From CAVQXR01 sp046330455 (GTDB lineage Bacteria; Actinomycetota; Thermoleophilia; Gaiellales; Gaiellaceae), in assembly GCA_046330455.1 (NCBI GenBank), contig JAXLSU010000002.1, positions 375,718 to 439,717 of the forward strand: DNA of 64,000 bases, written 5' to 3'. The notes below the pieces were generated by a model that worked only from the letters and a program-made list of their open reading frames with translations, was not told where the DNA came from and did no database searches. Shown one piece after another: positions 61,457 through 64,000 of this stretch. Made by a program: the position numbers and the translations under genes. How positions within the stretch are numbered: the stretch's first letter is position 1; each line of letters starts with the position of its first letter.

Positions 61457-61477
61457 GGGCGGGATCTCATCCCGCCC
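61457..61477. repeat. Dispersed palindrome containing the larC stop
   Basis: A perfect GGGCGGGAT / ATCCCGCCC palindrome around CTC. The larC stop codon (61467-61469, minus strand) is formed by its centre. Confidence 0.8.
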
Positions 61478-62639
61478 GCTGGGCCGCCGCGAGCGCCTCT
61501 GCCCACACGGCCTTGACCGGGCGGCCCGTCAGGCTCGCGAGCGCGGCACAGTCGTCGTGCTCGGGCGCGACGTTGACGACCCGGCCGTCGAGCAGCCCGA
61601 CCTTCACCCGGACGCTGCCTCCGTCCACCGCGACGTTGCGCTCCTCCCGGTCGAGCTCGTACCGTCCAAGGCGTGAAATCCGGACGCCGAGCGCGCTCGT
61701 CTCCTCGAGGATCGCCCTCGCGACGGCACTCTCGTCCGCCGGGCGCGCGAGTGCGGCGAGGATGACCCCGGGTCGCCCCTTCTTCATCTGTACGGGCGTG
61801 ACCCAGACGTCCAGGGCGCCGGCGGTGAAGCACCGCTCGACGGCATCCGGCACGAGCTCCGGGTTGAGATCGTCGAGGTTCGTCTCGAGCAGGACGACGG
61901 CACCACTCGCGGGTGCGACCACGGCTTCGCCGAGCAGGACCCGGACGAGGTTCGGGCGGTCGGTGAAATCGGATGTCCCGGCGCCATAGCCGACCCGCTC
62001 GAGCGTGAGGGCGGGGATCTCGCCGAACGAGCTCGCGAGCGTCACGGCGAGCGCCGCCCCCGTCGGCGTGACCAGCTCCTCCCTCCCGGAAACGCCACGC
62101 ACCTGAGCGCCGCGGAGCAGCTCGACCGTCGCCGGCGGAGGCAGCGGGAGGGCTCCGTGCGCAGCCTCGACGAACCCGCGGGCGAGCGGGAGCGGGGAGC
62201 AGACGATCTGCTCGATCCCGAGCGCGTCGATGAGCACCGCTGCGCCGCAGACATCGACGAGCGTGTCGATCCCTCCGAGCTCGTGGAAGTGGACATCGTC
62301 GATCGGAACGCCGTGCACGGCCGACTCCGCCCGGGCGAGCGCCGCCAGGGTCTCGAGTGAGCGTTCCCGGACGGCCGCGGTCAGATCGGCGCCGTCGATC
62401 GTCGCCCGCAGCTCGCGCCACGTGCGGTGTGGAGGCTGGGCCGGCGGCACGACGTCCACGTGGCTCGCGCCGATGCCGTGTCGCTCCACCCGGCTGACCC
62501 GGATCTCGACCGGCCCGATCCCGAGCCTCCCGGGCACCTGCTGCAGCTCCTCCTCGGGCGCACCCGCGTCGAGCAGGGCCGCGAGCAGCATGTCCCCGGC
62601 GAGCCCGCCGATGCAGTCGAGGTAGGCGACCCGGCTCAC
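61467..62639 (-). CDS. larC: LarC nickel insertase (single frame)
   Basis: Inserts Ni2+ into the pincer nucleotide in a CTP-dependent step. It starts at GTG 62639 (MSRVAYLDCIGGLAGDMLLAALLDAG), overlapping the larB stop as GTGA. DDVHFHELGGIDTLVDVCGAAVLID and GREELVTPTGAALAVTLA mark the N-terminal LarC1-like half, and LLETNLDDLNPELVPDAVERCFTAGALDVWVTPVQMKKGRPG the LarC2-like half. In Lactobacillus the two halves are joined by programmed frameshifting; here they are one continuous 390-residue frame. Confidence 0.94.
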   Translation of the reverse strand: MSRVAYLDCIGGLAGDMLLAALLDAGAPEEELQQVPGRLGIGPVEIRVSRVERHGIGASHVDVVPPAQPPHRTWRELRATIDGADLTAAVRERSLETLAALARAESAVHGVPIDDVHFHELGGIDTLVDVCGAAVLIDALGIEQIVCSPLPLARGFVEAAHGALPLPPPATVELLRGAQVRGVSGREELVTPTGAALAVTLASSFGEIPALTLERVGYGAGTSDFTDRPNLVRVLLGEAVVAPASGAVVLLETNLDDLNPELVPDAVERCFTAGALDVWVTPVQMKKGRPGVILAALARPADESAVARAILEETSALGVRISRLGRYELDREERNVAVDGGSVRVKVGLLDGRVVNVAPEHDDCAALASLTGRPVKAVWAEALAAAQRAG

Positions 62640-63403
62640 GGCGAGCCCACGGCCTGCCGGGCGATCCGGGCCGCGATCGTGCCCGCGCCGAAGCCGTCGT
62701 CGATCCCCACCACGGCGAGCCCGGCGGCACAGGAGGCGAGCATCGCGTGCAGCGCCGTCTCTCCACCCCTCGCCGAGCCGTAGCCGACGCTCGTCGGGAC
62801 GCCGATCACGGGACACGCGGCGAGCCCGCCGACGACACTCGCGAGCGCCCCGTCCATGCCCGCGCAGACGACGACGCAATCTGCCCCGGCCAGGTCGGGA
62901 AGCACGGCGGCGAGCCGGTGGATCCCGGCCACGCCGACGTCCTCGTGGACGACCACCCCGGCGCCCAGCAGCTCGGCGCGGATCCGGGCCTCGTGCAGCA
63001 CGGGCCCGTCCGACGTTCCGGCCGAGACCATCACGATCCGCCCGTAAGCCTCGGGCAGGGAGCGCGCGACCCAGACCGCCCGGGCCCGCACGTCCTCCTT
63101 CGCTTCCGGCGCGAGCGCGCAGACCGCGGCCCGCGCCTCCTCGCCGGCGCGTGTGACGAGGACGCTCCCCGCGCCGCCATCGAGCAGGGCCCGGACGATC
63201 GCCACGACCTGCTCCGGCGTCTTCCCCTCGGCCAGGACGGCCTCAGGGGCGCCCTGACGTAGCTCCCGGTGGGTGTCGACGCGGGCAAACCCGAGATCGC
63301 GGTAGGGAAGCTCGACGAGGCGCGCGAGCGCCGCCGCCGGCTCGATCTCACCACGGCGCACCCCCTCGAGGAGCCCCTCCAGCTCGCTGCGGAGACCGGA
63401 CAT
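62636..63403 (-). CDS. larB: LarB pyridinium-dicarboxylate synthase
   Basis: Carboxylates and hydrolyses nicotinic acid adenine dinucleotide, the first step of nickel-pincer cofactor synthesis. The AIR-carboxylase/PurE-like C-terminal domain has VMVSAGTSDGPVLHEA, VGVAGIHRL, VVVCAGMDGALASVVGGL and VIGVPTSVGYG. The N-terminal helical domain includes DLGFARVDTHRELRQGAPEAVLAEGKTPEQV, with the R-x-G-x-x-E motif. ATG 63403; 255 residues. First gene of the minus-strand larB-larC-larE group. Confidence 0.95.
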   Translation of the reverse strand: MSGLRSELEGLLEGVRRGEIEPAAALARLVELPYRDLGFARVDTHRELRQGAPEAVLAEGKTPEQVVAIVRALLDGGAGSVLVTRAGEEARAAVCALAPEAKEDVRARAVWVARSLPEAYGRIVMVSAGTSDGPVLHEARIRAELLGAGVVVHEDVGVAGIHRLAAVLPDLAGADCVVVCAGMDGALASVVGGLAACPVIGVPTSVGYGSARGGETALHAMLASCAAGLAVVGIDDGFGAGTIAARIARQAVGSP

Positions 63404-63504
63404 GGCGGGGATTATCGCCGGCCGGAGCTCCGCCCTGACCCCGTGAACGTTCACAGCAGCGGGATCGTGGGGTCCGCGCTCCGGCGAGGTTGTAGGCTCA
63501 GCGC

Positions 63505-64000
63505 CGTGGACGAGACGTCTCCGCAGACGTGGGTCGGACAGCCCCTTCCCCGGCTCGAGGACGAGGTGCTCCTGCGCGGCGGAGGACGATTCGTCGACGA
63601 TCTCGACCCGGTGCCGAACGCGGGACACGCGGCGATCCTCCGCTCCCCGTTTGCCCACGCCCGGATCACGCGCGTCGACGTCGCCGCCGCCCTCGAGCAC
63701 CCCGGCGTGGTCGGGATCCTGACCGGAGCGGACGTGGCAGAGCTCTCCCACCCCTTCCCGGCCGGGGTCGACAGCCCGATCCCCTACCGGGCCGCGGCGG
63801 TCGACACGGTGCGTTACGTGGGCGAGCCGGTCGCGGTCGTCGTTGCCCGCGACCGCTACGTCGCCGAGGACGCGCTCGAGCTCGTCGAGGTCGACTACGA
63901 GCCGCTCCGTCCCGTCCTGGATCCATCCGAGGCGGCCCGGACGCACGGCCTCGTCGCCTCCGATCGCACCTTCGCCTACGGCGACCCGGACGAAGCGTTC
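63505..64000 (+). CDS. Molybdenum hydroxylase large subunit (CoxL/XdhA-like), N-terminal part
   Basis: The gene continues past the right edge. From GTG 63505 the frame reads VGQPLPRLEDEVLLRGGGRFVDDL, AAILRSPFAHARI, VVGILTGADV, TVRYVGEPVAVVVARDRYVAEDALELVEVDYEPLRPVLDP. This is the N-terminal a/b-hammerhead domain of xanthine dehydrogenase-family molybdoenzymes and of carbon-monoxide dehydrogenase large subunits. The catalytic molybdopterin domain is beyond the window, so substrate is undetermined. Divergent from larB across 101 bp. Confidence 0.85.

Overview
The window is chromosomal DNA from a very high-GC bacterium. Gene content and order point to Actinomycetota: rsfS-nadD-obg-rpmA-rplU-rne, an mreBCD-mrdA-rodA cluster, a GTP-type PEP carboxykinase, and many GTG/TTG starts with 4-nt gene overlaps. 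The class Thermoleophilia (Gaiella/Solirubrobacter relatives) seems most likely, but that is an inference from protein flavour and not a measured placement.

Layout. Positions 1-2,790 are a decayed mobile region around tRNA-Ala(GGC): a frameshifted large serine recombinase remnant, and a PD-(D/E)XK endonuclease gene that is broken and split by a 1.25-kb IS630-type element with clear terminal inverted repeats and a TA duplication. From 3,081 to 26,973 almost everything is on the minus strand. In transcription order this is htpX, tig, clpP, clpX, valS, folC, a 37-residue membrane peptide, a zinc-ribbon membrane protein, ndk, a methyltransferase, maf, mreB, mreC, mreD, mrdA (PBP2), rodA, a DUF697 protein, rne, rplU, rpmA, obg, nadD and rsfS. 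This is a housekeeping block for protein quality control, cell shape, RNA decay and ribosome assembly. tRNA-Leu(UAG) and tRNA-Arg(UCG) follow.

From 27,800 to 46,300 there are signalling genes (a cyclase-ATPase-TPR regulator, a response regulator whose sensor kinase has decayed to a C-terminal stub), an RTX-type secreted protein, and central carbon genes (propionyl-CoA synthetase, PEP carboxykinase, malic enzyme). These are interleaved with two transporters or oxidoreductases and a multicopper oxidase coupled to a ZIP metal permease.

The most striking item is at 46,393-47,022. A DsbA/FrnE-type thioredoxin-fold oxidoreductase has an in-frame TGA exactly at the first cysteine of its CxxC active site, and a hairpin with bacterial SECIS geometry follows directly. 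It is read here as a selenocysteine protein (U-P-F-C).

From 47,000 to 56,800 there are CopD-like, CorA, M50 protease, MFS, thiolase, radical SAM/SPASM, quinone-reductase-like, frameshifted substrate-binding-protein and glyoxalase-fold genes. From 56,861 to 63,403 lies a full nickel-pincer-cofactor set: a LarA homologue lacking the usual catalytic GTHRP histidine, plus LarE, unsplit LarC and LarB. A molybdenum hydroxylase large subunit runs off the right edge. Two families of GC-rich palindromic intergenic repeats are scattered through the window, and in several places they abut or contain stop codons.
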